From positions 1 to 54,552 of the forward strand of contig DASCMO010000075.1 of the NCBI GenBank assembly GCA_036010965.1: 54,552 nucleotides of DNA. The letters are read 5' to 3'. Position 1 is the first letter of the stretch; every line of letters starts with the position of its first letter. This DNA comes from GCA-2686265 sp036010965 (lineage in GTDB: Bacteria; Planctomycetota; UBA1135; GCA-002686595). Both the position numbers and the translations under genes were made by a program. This document shows, piece after piece, positions 26,565 to 36,012 of this stretch. Below the pieces are notes generated by a model. That model was not told the DNA's origin. It saw nothing but the letters and a program-made list of their open reading frames with translations, and ran no database searches.

Positions 26565-28265
26565 TCACATTTCCCGCGGCGCGCTGAGCCCCAGGATGTG
26601 GAGGCCGCAGGCGATGGCCGTGGCCGCCGCCCGCACCAGGGCCAGGCGGGCGGCGGTCAGGGCCGGCTCCTGGCCCAGGACGCGCTGCTGCGTGTACCAG
26701 GCGTTGACCTCGCGGCAGAGGCCGAGGACCCAGGTCGTGACCTCCGATGGCTCGGCGTGGGCGCCGGCGGCGCGCAGGACGGCCGGGAAGCGGCCGATGC
26801 GCAGGATCACGCCGGAGGCCTCCTCCAGGGCCGCCCAGTCCGGGCTCGCGCCCCCCTCGCCGGCCTTTTCGGCGCGGCGCAGGATGGAGGCCAGGCGCGC
26901 GTGGGTGTACTGGACGTAGGGCCCGGTCTCGCCCTCGAAGGAGAGTACCTCCTCCCACTCGAACTCGATGTCCTTGATGCGCTCGCGCTTGAGGTCGTTG
27001 AAGACCACCGCGCCGACCCCGACCTGCTCGGCGATCTCCGCGGCCCCGGGGAGGTCGGGGTTCTTCTCCTCGATGATGCGCAGCGCCTCGTCGCGCGCGC
27101 GGTCGAGCACCTCCTCGAGGAAGACGACGCGCCCCTTGCGCGTGCTCATCTTGCCCTCCGGCAGGCGCAGCATGCCGAACCAGATGTGCTCGACGCGCGG
27201 CTCCCAGTCGAGGCCCATACGCGTCAGGACGGCCTTTAGCTGGCGAAAGTGGAGCTTCTGATCCGAACCCACCACGTAGAGGCAGCGCTGGAAGGCGTAC
27301 TCCTCCCAGCGATGGAAGAGCGCGGCCATGTCGCGCGTGGCGTAGAGCGTCGTCCCGTCGGACTTGCGCAGCAGGCAGGGGGGGATGCCCTTCTCAATCT
27401 CGGAGAGGTCGACGATCAGGGCACCCTCTGAGACCTCGGTGATGCCGGCGGCCGTGATGCGCTCGACGGTCCGCTCGAGCATGGGCTCGAAGTACGCCTC
27501 GCCGCGCACGAGCTGGAAGGTCACACCGAGGCGCGCGTAGATCTTGTCGAACTCGCTCAGGGAGAGCTCGGTGAGGCGCCTCCACTGGGCGCGGACCGGG
27601 CCGTCGACGCCGCTCTCCAGCTCCTGGAAGCTCGCGCGCGCCTGCTCGGCGAGGGAGGGATCGTCCCCCTCCTCCTCGTGGTAGCGCACGTAGAGGGCCA
27701 GCAGGGCGCGGATCGGGTCGGCCTCGAGGTCCACGCTCTCGCCCCAGCGGTCGATGGCCGCCACGAGCTTGCCGAACTGGCTGCCCCAGTCGCCGATGTG
27801 GTTGATGGCGACCGTCGAATAGCCGAGCGCATCGAGGATGCGCTGGATTGCCGCGCCGATGACCGTCGAGCGTAAGTGCCCGACCGACATGGGTTTGGCG
27901 ATGTTGGGCGAGGACAGATCGATGACGACCGTCTCGCCTCTGCTCGCCTGCGAGTGGCCGTAGCGTTCGCCTTGGGCCTCGACCTGTTCGATCACCGAGC
28001 GGGCCAGGAGGGCGCGCTCGATCGTGAAGTTGACGTACGGCCCGCTCGCGGCGGCGTCGATCCGCTCCAGGTCGGAGCCCACCGCTGCGGCCAGCTCCGC
28101 CGCGATCACAGGCGGCGCCTTGCGCAGGGTCTTCGCCAGGGCGAAGCAGGGGAACGCCAGATCGCCCAGGGCCGCGTCGCGCGGCACCTCGATGCGGATC
28201 TCCTCCACGGAAAGATCGGTATGCGCCGCCAGGGAGCGGCGGATGGGCTCCTCGAACTGCTCCAT
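26565..28265 (-). CDS. argS: Arginyl-tRNA synthetase
   Basis: 566 residues from the ATG at 28265. The class I signature is VGHLRST in SPNIAKPMSVGHLRSTVIG, and the KMSKS loop is GKMSTRKGRVVF. The N-terminal Arg-tRNA D-loop domain (residues 1-110) and the C-terminal DALR anticodon domain beginning near GPYVQYTHARLASILRR are both present. It charges tRNA-Arg. The upstream ATG at 28304 is in frame but adds only nonconserved residues; neither start has a clear ribosome site. Confidence 0.97.
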   Translation of the reverse strand: MEQFEEPIRRSLAAHTDLSVEEIRIEVPRDAALGDLAFPCFALAKTLRKAPPVIAAELAAAVGSDLERIDAAASGPYVNFTIERALLARSVIEQVEAQGERYGHSQASRGETVVIDLSSPNIAKPMSVGHLRSTVIGAAIQRILDALGYSTVAINHIGDWGSQFGKLVAAIDRWGESVDLEADPIRALLALYVRYHEEEGDDPSLAEQARASFQELESGVDGPVRAQWRRLTELSLSEFDKIYARLGVTFQLVRGEAYFEPMLERTVERITAAGITEVSEGALIVDLSEIEKGIPPCLLRKSDGTTLYATRDMAALFHRWEEYAFQRCLYVVGSDQKLHFRQLKAVLTRMGLDWEPRVEHIWFGMLRLPEGKMSTRKGRVVFLEEVLDRARDEALRIIEEKNPDLPGAAEIAEQVGVGAVVFNDLKRERIKDIEFEWEEVLSFEGETGPYVQYTHARLASILRRAEKAGEGGASPDWAALEEASGVILRIGRFPAVLRAAGAHAEPSEVTTWVLGLCREVNAWYTQQRVLGQEPALTAARLALVRAAATAIACGLHILGLSAPREM

Positions 28266-28326
28266 CGCGTGGCGCAGGATAGCCGCGGGTGCGCCCGGAA
28301 TCACCCACTCTCCGGGCGCGAGGCGC

Positions 28327-30219
28327 CTACGTCCAGTTCTCCCACTCCTCGTTGGCCTCGGACAGTTCGTGCTCGATCTCCGCGATCGCGATCTGATGCT
28401 CCTTCATGAGGGCCGCGTCGCGGTAGATCCGCTCGAGCCCCAGCTCCGCGTTGAGCTCGACCAGTTTCTCCTCGAGCTCGATGATGCGCGCCTCGAGCCG
28501 GGCGAGCTTGTAGGGGTTGCGCGCCTTGCGCTTCTGCCGCTTGGGAGGCGGCGCGGTCTGCTTGCGCCTGTCGCGCGCCGTGTCGCGCGCGCGTTGCTCC
28601 TCGCGCTGTTCACGCTCCTCGACGCACACCGCCCGCCAGCGTGTGTAGTTCCCTTCGATGACGCGCACGCCGTCGGGCGAGACCACGAAGATGTGGTTGC
28701 ACAGCTCGTCGAGGAAGGCGCGGTCGTGGCTGATACACAGGAGGGCGCCTGAGAACTCGCTCAGCATCTCCTCCAGGGCCGTGCGGCTGGCGAGGTCGAG
28801 GTGGTTGGTCGGCTCGTCCATCGCGAGCCAGCTCGGCTGGGTCAGGACCAGGCGCGCCAGGGCGAGGCGCGCGCGCTCCCCGCCCGAGAGCGAGGTCACG
28901 GGCTTTTCGAGCTCCGTCTCGCCGCGGAAGAGGAACAGGGCCAGGTGCGAGCGGGCCTCCAGGTCGGTCATCGTCGCCCGACCGCGGCGGATCTCCGAGA
29001 GCACCGTGCCGTCCTCGCGCAGGCTTGTGGTCTCCTGGTCGTGGAATCCGCAGATCGAGCCGTGACCGCGCAGGACCTTGCCGCTGCGGGGTGTCAGTAT
29101 GCCGGCGAGGATCTTCAGCAGAGTCGTTTTGCCCACGCCGTTGCTTCCCACGATGCCGATTCGCTGGCCGCGGCCGATGCGCAGGTTCACGCCCTCGAAG
29201 AGCGTCCGCTCGCCAAAACCCGCGCTGATGCACTCGGCCTCCAGCACCAGCTCGCCGCCGCGCAGGGCCTGGGGCGGGCGGATCACGGGTCGGCGGACGT
29301 CATGGAAGGGCTCGGGCAGGCGCTCGACGTTCTGAATGCGCTTGAGGCGGCCCTTGGCCTCGGAGGTGCGCTGGCTGCCCATGTGCTTCTTGACGAAGGA
29401 CATCTCCTTGCGCCGGCGGTCACGCTGCTGCTCGAAGGCGCGCCGTTCGCTCTCGTATCGCTCTTGCTTGAGGCGCAGGTAAGTCGGGTAGTTCCCCGCG
29501 TAGCGCGCGATGCCGCCGCGCTCGAGCTCGAAAATCGAATCGACCGCGTTCTCGAGCAGCCTGCGGTCGTGGCTGACGATCAGCACGGCGCCGTCCATGT
29601 TCGCGATGTAGTCCTCGATCCACTCGATCCCCTCCAGATCGAGGTGGTTGGTGGGCTCGTCGAGGAGCAGCAGGTCGTGGCCGGCGGCCAGGGCGCGGGC
29701 CAGGGCGGTGCGGCTCTTCTCGCCGCCCGAGAGGGTGATCGCCTCGCGCTCCCAGAGGGCCGGCTCGAGGCCGATGCCCGAGAGGACTGTCTCCACGCGC
29801 CGTTCGATCTCCCAGCCGCCCAGGACCTCGACGCGCTCGGTGAGGCGCTGGTGCTCGGCCATCAGGCGCTCGAGGTCGGCGCTCTCGGCGGTGCTCATGG
29901 CCTCGGCGGTGGCCTCGAGCTTCTCCACCGTGCGGCGCGCCTCCGCCAGGCCTTCCTCGACGTGCGCGCGCACGGTGACGCCGGCGTCGAACTGTGCCCG
30001 CTGCGGGACGTACCCCAGGTCCGCGCCCTTGCGCAGGTTCACGCGCCCCCAGTCCGGCGTCTCGAGGCCTTCGATCAGGCGCAGCAGGGTCGTCTTCCCG
30101 CCGCCGTTGCGGCCCACCAGGCCGACCTTCTGTCCGGGATCGATACGCAGACTGGCGCCGCTCAGGATCTCCTGGGCGCCGTAATGCTTCTTGACGTCTT
30201 CGAGGATGAGCAGCGACAC
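28327..30219 (-). CDS. ABC-F family ATPase (Uup/YdiF-like)
   Basis: 630 residues with two ABC domains and no membrane segment. Walker A motifs are GRNGGGKTT and GSNGVGKTT, signatures LSGGEKSRTAL and LSGGERARLAL, and both Walker B regions read DEPTNHLDL. The interdomain linker with its charged helices (YESERRAFEQQRDRRRKEMS) is the P-site tRNA interaction motif region. The last 90 residues are a basic then coiled-coil tail ending EWENWT. ABC-F proteins act on ribosomes, in translation or antibiotic protection. It precedes argS by 61 bp on the same strand. The exact subfamily is undecided. Confidence 0.95.
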   Translation of the reverse strand: MSLLILEDVKKHYGAQEILSGASLRIDPGQKVGLVGRNGGGKTTLLRLIEGLETPDWGRVNLRKGADLGYVPQRAQFDAGVTVRAHVEEGLAEARRTVEKLEATAEAMSTAESADLERLMAEHQRLTERVEVLGGWEIERRVETVLSGIGLEPALWEREAITLSGGEKSRTALARALAAGHDLLLLDEPTNHLDLEGIEWIEDYIANMDGAVLIVSHDRRLLENAVDSIFELERGGIARYAGNYPTYLRLKQERYESERRAFEQQRDRRRKEMSFVKKHMGSQRTSEAKGRLKRIQNVERLPEPFHDVRRPVIRPPQALRGGELVLEAECISAGFGERTLFEGVNLRIGRGQRIGIVGSNGVGKTTLLKILAGILTPRSGKVLRGHGSICGFHDQETTSLREDGTVLSEIRRGRATMTDLEARSHLALFLFRGETELEKPVTSLSGGERARLALARLVLTQPSWLAMDEPTNHLDLASRTALEEMLSEFSGALLCISHDRAFLDELCNHIFVVSPDGVRVIEGNYTRWRAVCVEEREQREEQRARDTARDRRKQTAPPPKRQKRKARNPYKLARLEARIIELEEKLVELNAELGLERIYRDAALMKEHQIAIAEIEHELSEANEEWENWT

Positions 30220-30312
30220 GGGGCGCCTTTCGGGCGAGAGAGCATAGCGGCGCCCGGCCGCGCTACCTGTCGATTCCTGGCACGTCGTTCGTGCCCGTCC
30301 CGCCGCGCGGGA

Positions 30313-30696
30313 TCAGTCGCGGATCTTCTCGGCCAGCGCCGCGAGCTCTTCCTGGCTCATCTCGACGTGCGGCGGCATGGGCACGTCGGAGATGCCGTCG
30401 GTGGGGATCAGGTGCACGTGAACGTGGGGAACCTCCCAGCCGATGGCGACCACGACCGTGCGGGCGAAGCCGAGGCGTTCTCGCAGGCGCGCCTCGACCG
30501 TGCGCACTGCCTCCCAGAAGGCCGTGTATTCCCCCGGCTCAAGGTCGAAGAGGTAGTCGACCTCGCGCTTGGGGATGACGAGGGTGTGGCCGGGCCGGAC
30601 GGGGCGGATGTCGAGGAAGGCGAGGTGTCGTTCGTCCTCCCAGACCTTGTGGCTGGGAAGCTCGCCGCGGACGATCTTGGTGAAGAGGCTGCTCAT
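30313..30696 (-). CDS. HIT family nucleotide hydrolase
   Basis: 127 residues. The HIT triad motif is HVHVHLIP, and the N-terminal FTKIVRGELPSHKVWEDE and PGHTLVIPKREVDYLFDL are typical of the bacterial HinT/HIT group. These proteins hydrolyse AMP or GMP derivatives such as adenosine phosphoramidates. The C-terminal tail (MSQEELAALAEKIRD) is also common in the group. It is divergent from the PyrK-like gene with 48 bp between starts. Confidence 0.95.
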   Translation of the reverse strand: MSSLFTKIVRGELPSHKVWEDERHLAFLDIRPVRPGHTLVIPKREVDYLFDLEPGEYTAFWEAVRTVEARLRERLGFARTVVVAIGWEVPHVHVHLIPTDGISDVPMPPHVEMSQEELAALAEKIRD

Positions 30697-30744
30697 GGCC
30701 CGGGCAGGTTAGCGCACGGCGCGGCGCGGAGCTAAGATCCGCCC

Positions 30745-31596
30745 GTGCCTGCTCCGCCGCCCGACGCCCGTTCGTTCACGGCCACCGTCTGTGCGGTCGA
30801 GCCCTGCGGGGCCGACGGCGTGCTGCTCTCGGTGCGGCCCGCGACCCCTTTGCCGCCCCTGCGCGCGGCGCGCTTCTTCATGCTGCGGCGCGAGGACGGC
30901 GCCTCACCGGCGATCCCGCGCCCCTTCTCGCTTTACCGCCAGACCAACGGCGAGCTGCAGTTTCTGCTGAAGGTCATGGGCCGAGGCACGCGCGCCCTCG
31001 CGGCCTGCACGCCGGGGATGGAATTACGCGTGATCGGCCCCCTCGGCAACGGCTGGCCCACCCTCGACGGCGACGGCGCGCCCTGGGTCATGCTGGCCGG
31101 CGGGATCGGTTCCGCGCCCTTCTTCATGGCGATCGAGCAGGCCCTCGCCGGCATGGACGGCGCGCGTCCCGCGTCCCCCGAGCACCTCTCCTATCTCTAC
31201 GGCGCTGCGCAGGCCGGCTTCCTCTATGACATCGAGCGCTTCGAATCTCTCGGTCCGCGCGTCCTCGCCGCCACCGATGACGGCTCGCGCGGTCTTCGCG
31301 GCAACGTCTGCGAGCTGCTCGAGCGCGAATGGGAGACGGGCGCTCTGCCGCGCGCGGTGCGCCTCTTGGCCTGCGGTCCCGACCCGATGTTGCGCGCGGT
31401 CGAGCGCCTCGCGCGCGAGCGCGATCTGCCCTGCTGGCTGAGCCTGGAGGAGCTGATGGGTTGCGGCGTCGGCATCTGCAACGGCTGTCCGGTCCCCACG
31501 TGCCCCGAGGGTCCACTCGGTTCCTGGCCCAACGCCAAGTGCTGCGTTGAGGGCCCGGTCTTCTCGACCGAGCAGATCACGCTCCTGGTCGACTAG
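30745..31596 (+). CDS. pyrK: Dihydroorotate dehydrogenase electron-transfer subunit-like (PyrK)
   Basis: 283 residues from a GTG start. FAD domain: IPRPFSLYRQTNGELQFLLK and GRGTRAL. NAD domain: MLAGGIGSAPFFMAIEQAL and LLACGPDPMLRAVERLA. The [2Fe-2S] ligands are three Cys in ELMGCGVGICNGCPVP plus one in KCCVEGPVF, the PyrK arrangement. PyrK passes electrons from FAD to NAD for class 1B PyrD. No pyrD is next to it here; the following gene is convergent nine bases away. It could instead serve another flavoprotein, since PyrK-like reductases are not all pyrimidine enzymes. Confidence 0.9.
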   Translation: MPAPPPDARSFTATVCAVEPCGADGVLLSVRPATPLPPLRAARFFMLRREDGASPAIPRPFSLYRQTNGELQFLLKVMGRGTRALAACTPGMELRVIGPLGNGWPTLDGDGAPWVMLAGGIGSAPFFMAIEQALAGMDGARPASPEHLSYLYGAAQAGFLYDIERFESLGPRVLAATDDGSRGLRGNVCELLEREWETGALPRAVRLLACGPDPMLRAVERLARERDLPCWLSLEELMGCGVGICNGCPVPTCPEGPLGSWPNAKCCVEGPVFSTEQITLLVD

Positions 31597-31605
31597 TCTG
31601 TCCGC

Positions 31606-34269
31606 CTAGCCGTCGCTCGCTTCCGCACCCTCGCTCGAGAGTTCTCGGAGCTTGTCCAGGGCCTCGCGCAGGCCGGCTTCCTGGTAGGCGCGCTGGTCGG
31701 CGGGGAGTTGCTCGGTGGCCAGGAGCGCGAGCGCCTGTTCGAGGACCCCGAGTGCCTCTTGCGGCGCACCGAGCTGGCCGAGGAGCTTGCCGTACTCGAA
31801 GTGTGCGATGAAGCTGTCCGCCATGGCCTCGGTCGAGCGCTGCAGGTGATCCAGCGCCAGTTGGGCGGCCTCGGGCCCGAGGTCTTCCTGGCCCTTCACG
31901 ATCATCCCGACCAGGAAGTTCGTCGGCCCGTGCTCGCCATCCAGTGCCAGGGCGCGCTCGGCCCACTCGAGGGCCTGGACGTGCCGGCCCGCGTCGGCGT
32001 CCGCTTCGGCCAGGGCGTAGAGGTAGTCGGCGTTCACGATCTCCATCGCTGAGAGCACCTTGTGGAGCTCGCGGCCGCGCACGTCGTCGGGGCGCGTGCG
32101 GTAGGCCACCAGCAGGAAGGGCATGGCGCTCTGCTGGGCGTTGGTCGTGCGCTCGATCAGCAGGCTGCCCAGCTTGTAGTGCGCCTCGAAGTTGCCGGGC
32201 ATGATCTTGCAAGCCTCCTGGAGCGCGCCGGTGGCGTCGGCCAGACGACCGATCACCATCAAGACCTTCCCCCGGTCGAGGTGCGCGGCGCCGTTGAATG
32301 GCTCGGCCGCGACCGCCCGATCCAGCCAGCCCAGAGCCTCGCCGAAGCGGCCGTCGCTCGCGCAGAGCTTGCCCAACAGCACCATCGGGTCGCCGGATGC
32401 GGGGTGGCGCTCGTTGGCCTCGCGGGCGACCTCGAAGGCCTCTTGCGGCCGGTCGCTGAGTTCGAGGGCGCGCGCCAGCCCGACCAGGTCGCCCAGGTCG
32501 CCCGCGCGGTATTCGAGCGCCGAGCGGAAGTGGTCGGCGGCGGCGTTCCAGTCCTCCAGCCGCATCAGGACGCGCGCCATGTCGTGGTGCGCCTCGGGCG
32601 AGCGGGAGTTGATGTCGAGGGCTTTGCGCAGGTGCTTTCCAGCTCCTTCGAGATCTCCCGCGAGCATGGACGCCACGCCCAGCCCCACGAACCCGCGCTC
32701 GCTCGAGGGGTAGTGCTCGACGATGCGCGCGAAGATCACGCGTGCGGTCTCGAAGTCGTGGTAGGGGTCGAACTGCGCCTCGAAGACGTAGGTCCAGGCC
32801 AGGCCGAGGTTGGTCTGCAGGTGGTCGTCGCGGGTGGCAAAGATGGCCAGATCGTCCTCGACCGCGGCTTCGAGCAGATCCATCGAGTCGTTGAAGCACG
32901 CCCGCGACTCGGACAGGGCCTCCCATTCGCCCGTGGCGCGGTAGTTCCCGAGCAGGACGCGCCCGAGTCCCCAGTAGACGTTTGGGTTGCGCGGGTTCTG
33001 CTCCACCGCTGCGCGGAAGAGGTTCTCCTCGTTCAGCCAGCTGTGGGTCTGCGCGCGCGTGCGTGCGCCGAAGGCGCAGGCGAGGACCGTCAGGACGAGG
33101 AGCCCCGCCGGGCGCGGGAGGTGTCGCAGGGCGAAGGCCGCCGCGAGCAGCGCGATCGAGATGGCCGAGAGGTAGAGGAATCGATCGGAGAGCGGGAAGG
33201 TGCCCACGGAGGTGACCCGCAGCACGACCGGCAGGATCCCGGCCGGGGCGATCAGGACCAGGCCCAGCCAGAAGCGCCGTCGTCGCAGGGCGAGCAGGGT
33301 GATCGAGGCGGCGAGCACCGCCGACCAGATCATGGCCGAGAGGATGGCCGGATGGGTCAGGGCGACCGTCGGGCGGAAGGGCCGGAAGAGGTTCAGCTGT
33401 GCGGGCCAGGTCAGCAGGCCGGCGGCGCCGCCCAGGAGCTCCGCCCGCAATAGGACCAGGCGCGCGGGGCTGACGTTGAAGTCGGTCGTCGTGCGGTCAA
33501 AACCAGCCAGGGGGTCGCCGAAAGCCGCCATGCGCGCGCCGAACCAGAGCAGGCCGGCGATCAGGAAGGGGGCGTAGGCGCGCGCGAGGGGGGTGAAGCC
33601 GCCGAGGATCCCGTCTTCCCCGTCGCGGCGAGGTCGGGCGATGTCGGCGGCGAGGGCGACGGCCACGACGCTGACCGCCGCCTCCTTGCAGAACAGCGCG
33701 GGCAGGAGCAGCAGCCCCGCCTTCCACGGAGCACCCTGGGAGCCCTCGTCGCGCCAGCTCAAGAAGGAGGCCAGGGAGAGGAAGCCGAAGAGGGCGAAGA
33801 GCGGGTCGTTGAGGGCCGAGATCCAGGCCACGCTCTCGACGTGGATGGGGTGCAGGGCGAACAGCAGCGCGGCCCAGAATCCGATCCGCTCGTCGCCCGT
33901 CAGGCGCGTCGCGAAGCGCCAGGCGGCGAGGGAGGCGAGGATGTGGAAGGCGATCGAGAGGAAGTGGAAGTGCCACGGATCGCCGCCGCCCCAGGCGTGA
34001 CCGAGGGTCAGGGCGGTCATCGTCAGCGGGCGGTAGTAACCGACGCGCGAGGCTGTCTCGGGGTCGAGGAAGTCCCAATAGGAGCTGGCGAAGATCTCCC
34101 CCAGATTCGCGGCGGATCGGATCAGCGGGTTCTGCCCGATGATGTAGTTGTCGTCGTAGACCAGCTCTCCCGAGAGCGTCGGCCAGTAGGCCGCCAGGGT
34201 CACGAGCACGAGGAGCGCCACGCGCCACAGGCGGCCGAAGACTCTCGGCGCCCTCTCGCTGGGTTGCAT
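31606..34269 (-). CDS. Membrane glycosyltransferase-like protein with TPR repeats (TMTC-type)
   Basis: 887 residues from the ATG at 34269, which has GAGGG upstream. The N-terminal half is hydrophobic with about 10 or more membrane segments. It contains YDDNYIIGQNPLI, a GYYRPLTMTALTL loop and FALHPIHVESVAWIS, a combination seen in GT-C/GT39-like O-mannosyltransferase relatives (TMTC). From about residue 430 it is soluble with many TPR motifs (NPNVYWGLGRVLLGNYRATG, AHHDMARVLMRLEDWNAAAD, AHLDRGKVLMVIGRLADATG). A role in glycosylating exported proteins is plausible. The acidic end is SSEGAEASDG. Architecture is clear; activity is not proven. Confidence 0.85.
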   Translation of the reverse strand: MQPSERAPRVFGRLWRVALLVLVTLAAYWPTLSGELVYDDNYIIGQNPLIRSAANLGEIFASSYWDFLDPETASRVGYYRPLTMTALTLGHAWGGGDPWHFHFLSIAFHILASLAAWRFATRLTGDERIGFWAALLFALHPIHVESVAWISALNDPLFALFGFLSLASFLSWRDEGSQGAPWKAGLLLLPALFCKEAAVSVVAVALAADIARPRRDGEDGILGGFTPLARAYAPFLIAGLLWFGARMAAFGDPLAGFDRTTTDFNVSPARLVLLRAELLGGAAGLLTWPAQLNLFRPFRPTVALTHPAILSAMIWSAVLAASITLLALRRRRFWLGLVLIAPAGILPVVLRVTSVGTFPLSDRFLYLSAISIALLAAAFALRHLPRPAGLLVLTVLACAFGARTRAQTHSWLNEENLFRAAVEQNPRNPNVYWGLGRVLLGNYRATGEWEALSESRACFNDSMDLLEAAVEDDLAIFATRDDHLQTNLGLAWTYVFEAQFDPYHDFETARVIFARIVEHYPSSERGFVGLGVASMLAGDLEGAGKHLRKALDINSRSPEAHHDMARVLMRLEDWNAAADHFRSALEYRAGDLGDLVGLARALELSDRPQEAFEVAREANERHPASGDPMVLLGKLCASDGRFGEALGWLDRAVAAEPFNGAAHLDRGKVLMVIGRLADATGALQEACKIMPGNFEAHYKLGSLLIERTTNAQQSAMPFLLVAYRTRPDDVRGRELHKVLSAMEIVNADYLYALAEADADAGRHVQALEWAERALALDGEHGPTNFLVGMIVKGQEDLGPEAAQLALDHLQRSTEAMADSFIAHFEYGKLLGQLGAPQEALGVLEQALALLATEQLPADQRAYQEAGLREALDKLRELSSEGAEASDG

Positions 34270-34303
34270 CACGCCCTCTTCTAGCAGTTGCCCGCTGGCG
34301 GTT

Positions 34304-35695
34304 TCACGGGCAGAACTGGATCTCTAGACCGTCGGAGAAGTTGAAGCCCGCCGGGCCGCCGCCGGGGTCGCGGTACCAGAACTGGAAGTTCCATTCGTCC
34401 CCGGCTCCGATTGCGCCGGGCCCAGCGGAGATCGGGGGTGCGTTCCAGTCCAGGGGATGGATGACCGCGCCCAGGGGACCGAGGACGACCACCGGCAGGC
34501 GGAAGGTCCCGAGCGAGCCGGCGCCGATGCAACGCACGCCGTCACCGAAGGGCAGGACGATCTGCTCCGGGCCGTAGTAGAAGATCCCCGGCTGGAACGG
34601 CGGGCCGTCGTGGGCCGTGAGGGCCAGGCTCTGGGTGCTGACGCTCGTCGAACCCTGGTGACCGATCACCATCCCGTTCCCGACCGAGTTCGGCGACGTG
34701 ACGCAGAAGGAGATCGGCGGCGGGCACTGGAGCCCGAAGACATCGACAGGCCAGGCGTTGGAGAGCACGTCGTGCGTCGCACCAGGGTTGACGACGAGCA
34801 CGTCCCCGGGCCCGGCGTTGAGGGGCGCGTCGACGATGATCTGGTTCCCATTCGAGGTGCCGGCGGAGGCCTTGATCGGAGAGCCGTCGCCACCCGCGTT
34901 GGCCTGGGTGAACCACACGCGCGCGTCGGAGGCATGGAATCCAGAACCGCTGATCGAGAGCTGGCTGCCCGAGACGGTGACGCCGCTGATGATCGGCTTG
35001 GCCGCCGAGTGCACCCCGTAGGCGGCCTGCACACCGGCGATGTCGTCCTCGTGGATGGAGCGTTCGGAGACGCTGCCGGGCCCGATGCTGGGCCACATGG
35101 TCGCCGCGGGGGCGCCGCTGTGGCCGAGCCCGAGGGCGTGGCCGTACTCGTGGGCCGAGATGCCCTGCAGGTCCCAGGTTTGTGCCGACGCGCCGGGCCC
35201 GTCGTCCCACTCCCAGCATTCGTAGTAGCGGATGCGCCAGCCGTTCTCGCCGGGCCCCTCGCAGAAGGCCAGGATGCCGCCGTTGCAGCCCGAGATCTGC
35301 GAGTGGGTGTTGTCGTTCAGGCCGCCGATCTCGATCGCATCGCCCTGGAAGCTGGGGTCGAAGTTGGCGCCGCCCGATCCGATGCCGCCAGGTTGGTGGG
35401 GGTCGCCGCCGCCGTTGCCGTGCAGTCGGCTCTGCCACTCGACGCAGCCTTTCCAGACCGCCATCAGGGCGCCCTGGTAGCCGGGGAAGTTCGCGTCTGG
35501 CGTCTGGTTGCCGTTGGCGTTGTGGCTGGTGAAGTTGTTGAAGACCCGGAAGTCGCGCTGGCCGACGGGCAGGCCGAACCCGAGCAGGAAGTAGCCTCGC
35601 GCGGAGCCGGTGAACAGCACGCCGCAGGCCGCCACGGCCAGGGCCGCCGCCGGCAGGATCGTGCCCGCCATCCTCTTGTTACCGATTCCCATCAT
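34304..35695 (-). CDS. Secreted matrixin-like (metzincin M10) metalloprotease with C-terminal module
   Basis: 463 residues. A signal peptide of about 32 residues is followed by the paralogue-shared RDFRVFNNF region. The zinc motif HEYGHALGLGH is at 182-192, with catalytic Glu183, followed by ATMWPSIGPG as the Met-turn. Residues about 235-325 resemble an IPT/TIG beta-sandwich (GSQLSISGSGF, VLVVNPG). The last 130 residues form the module shared with two other proteins here, with LPFGDGVRCIG and the terminal GFNFSDGLEIQFCP. It should be an active extracellular zinc endopeptidase. A paralogue with an altered active site is at 37313. Target substrate is unknown. Confidence 0.9.
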   Translation of the reverse strand: MMGIGNKRMAGTILPAAALAVAACGVLFTGSARGYFLLGFGLPVGQRDFRVFNNFTSHNANGNQTPDANFPGYQGALMAVWKGCVEWQSRLHGNGGGDPHQPGGIGSGGANFDPSFQGDAIEIGGLNDNTHSQISGCNGGILAFCEGPGENGWRIRYYECWEWDDGPGASAQTWDLQGISAHEYGHALGLGHSGAPAATMWPSIGPGSVSERSIHEDDIAGVQAAYGVHSAAKPIISGVTVSGSQLSISGSGFHASDARVWFTQANAGGDGSPIKASAGTSNGNQIIVDAPLNAGPGDVLVVNPGATHDVLSNAWPVDVFGLQCPPPISFCVTSPNSVGNGMVIGHQGSTSVSTQSLALTAHDGPPFQPGIFYYGPEQIVLPFGDGVRCIGAGSLGTFRLPVVVLGPLGAVIHPLDWNAPPISAGPGAIGAGDEWNFQFWYRDPGGGPAGFNFSDGLEIQFCP

Positions 35696-36012
35696 CGTGT
35701 CCTCGCCCTCTCTCGCGAGACCCCATCCTACCTTCCCTACCTTCGATCGGATCGTGTCGTACCGAGCCGGGTTGAGTTCACCAATCCTCGCTCCCCGCTG
35801 CTGCTCCGGCCTCGTCCCCAGCGCGGGGCGCCCTGACGCTGGGAACTGGGGCTAGCTGGGCGCGGAGGGTGGCCGGAGTGATCGAATCTTGGTGAACCAG
35901 ACCGAGCTCGGTATCTCGGCAGGATCTCGCCATTCGGGCTATTATCCGGGCTTCACCCTGCAGCCCACGAGGCCCGCGATCCCCCAGCTCCGATCAGAAG
36001 AGAGTTCACAAC
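35696..36012. promoter_or_regulatory. Divergent regulatory region between protease and lamin-tail genes
   Basis: 317 bp between divergent starts. It contains a hairpin (CCCAGCG at 35817 with CGCTGGG ending 35843) and, nearer the plus-strand gene, TGGTGAACCA followed at 35901-35912 by the perfect 12-base palindrome ACCGAGCTCGGT. TATTAT at 35940 could be a -10 element for the plus-strand gene, but no good -35 hexamer is spaced with it. I see no small gene here. Operator status of the palindrome is a guess. Confidence 0.3.
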
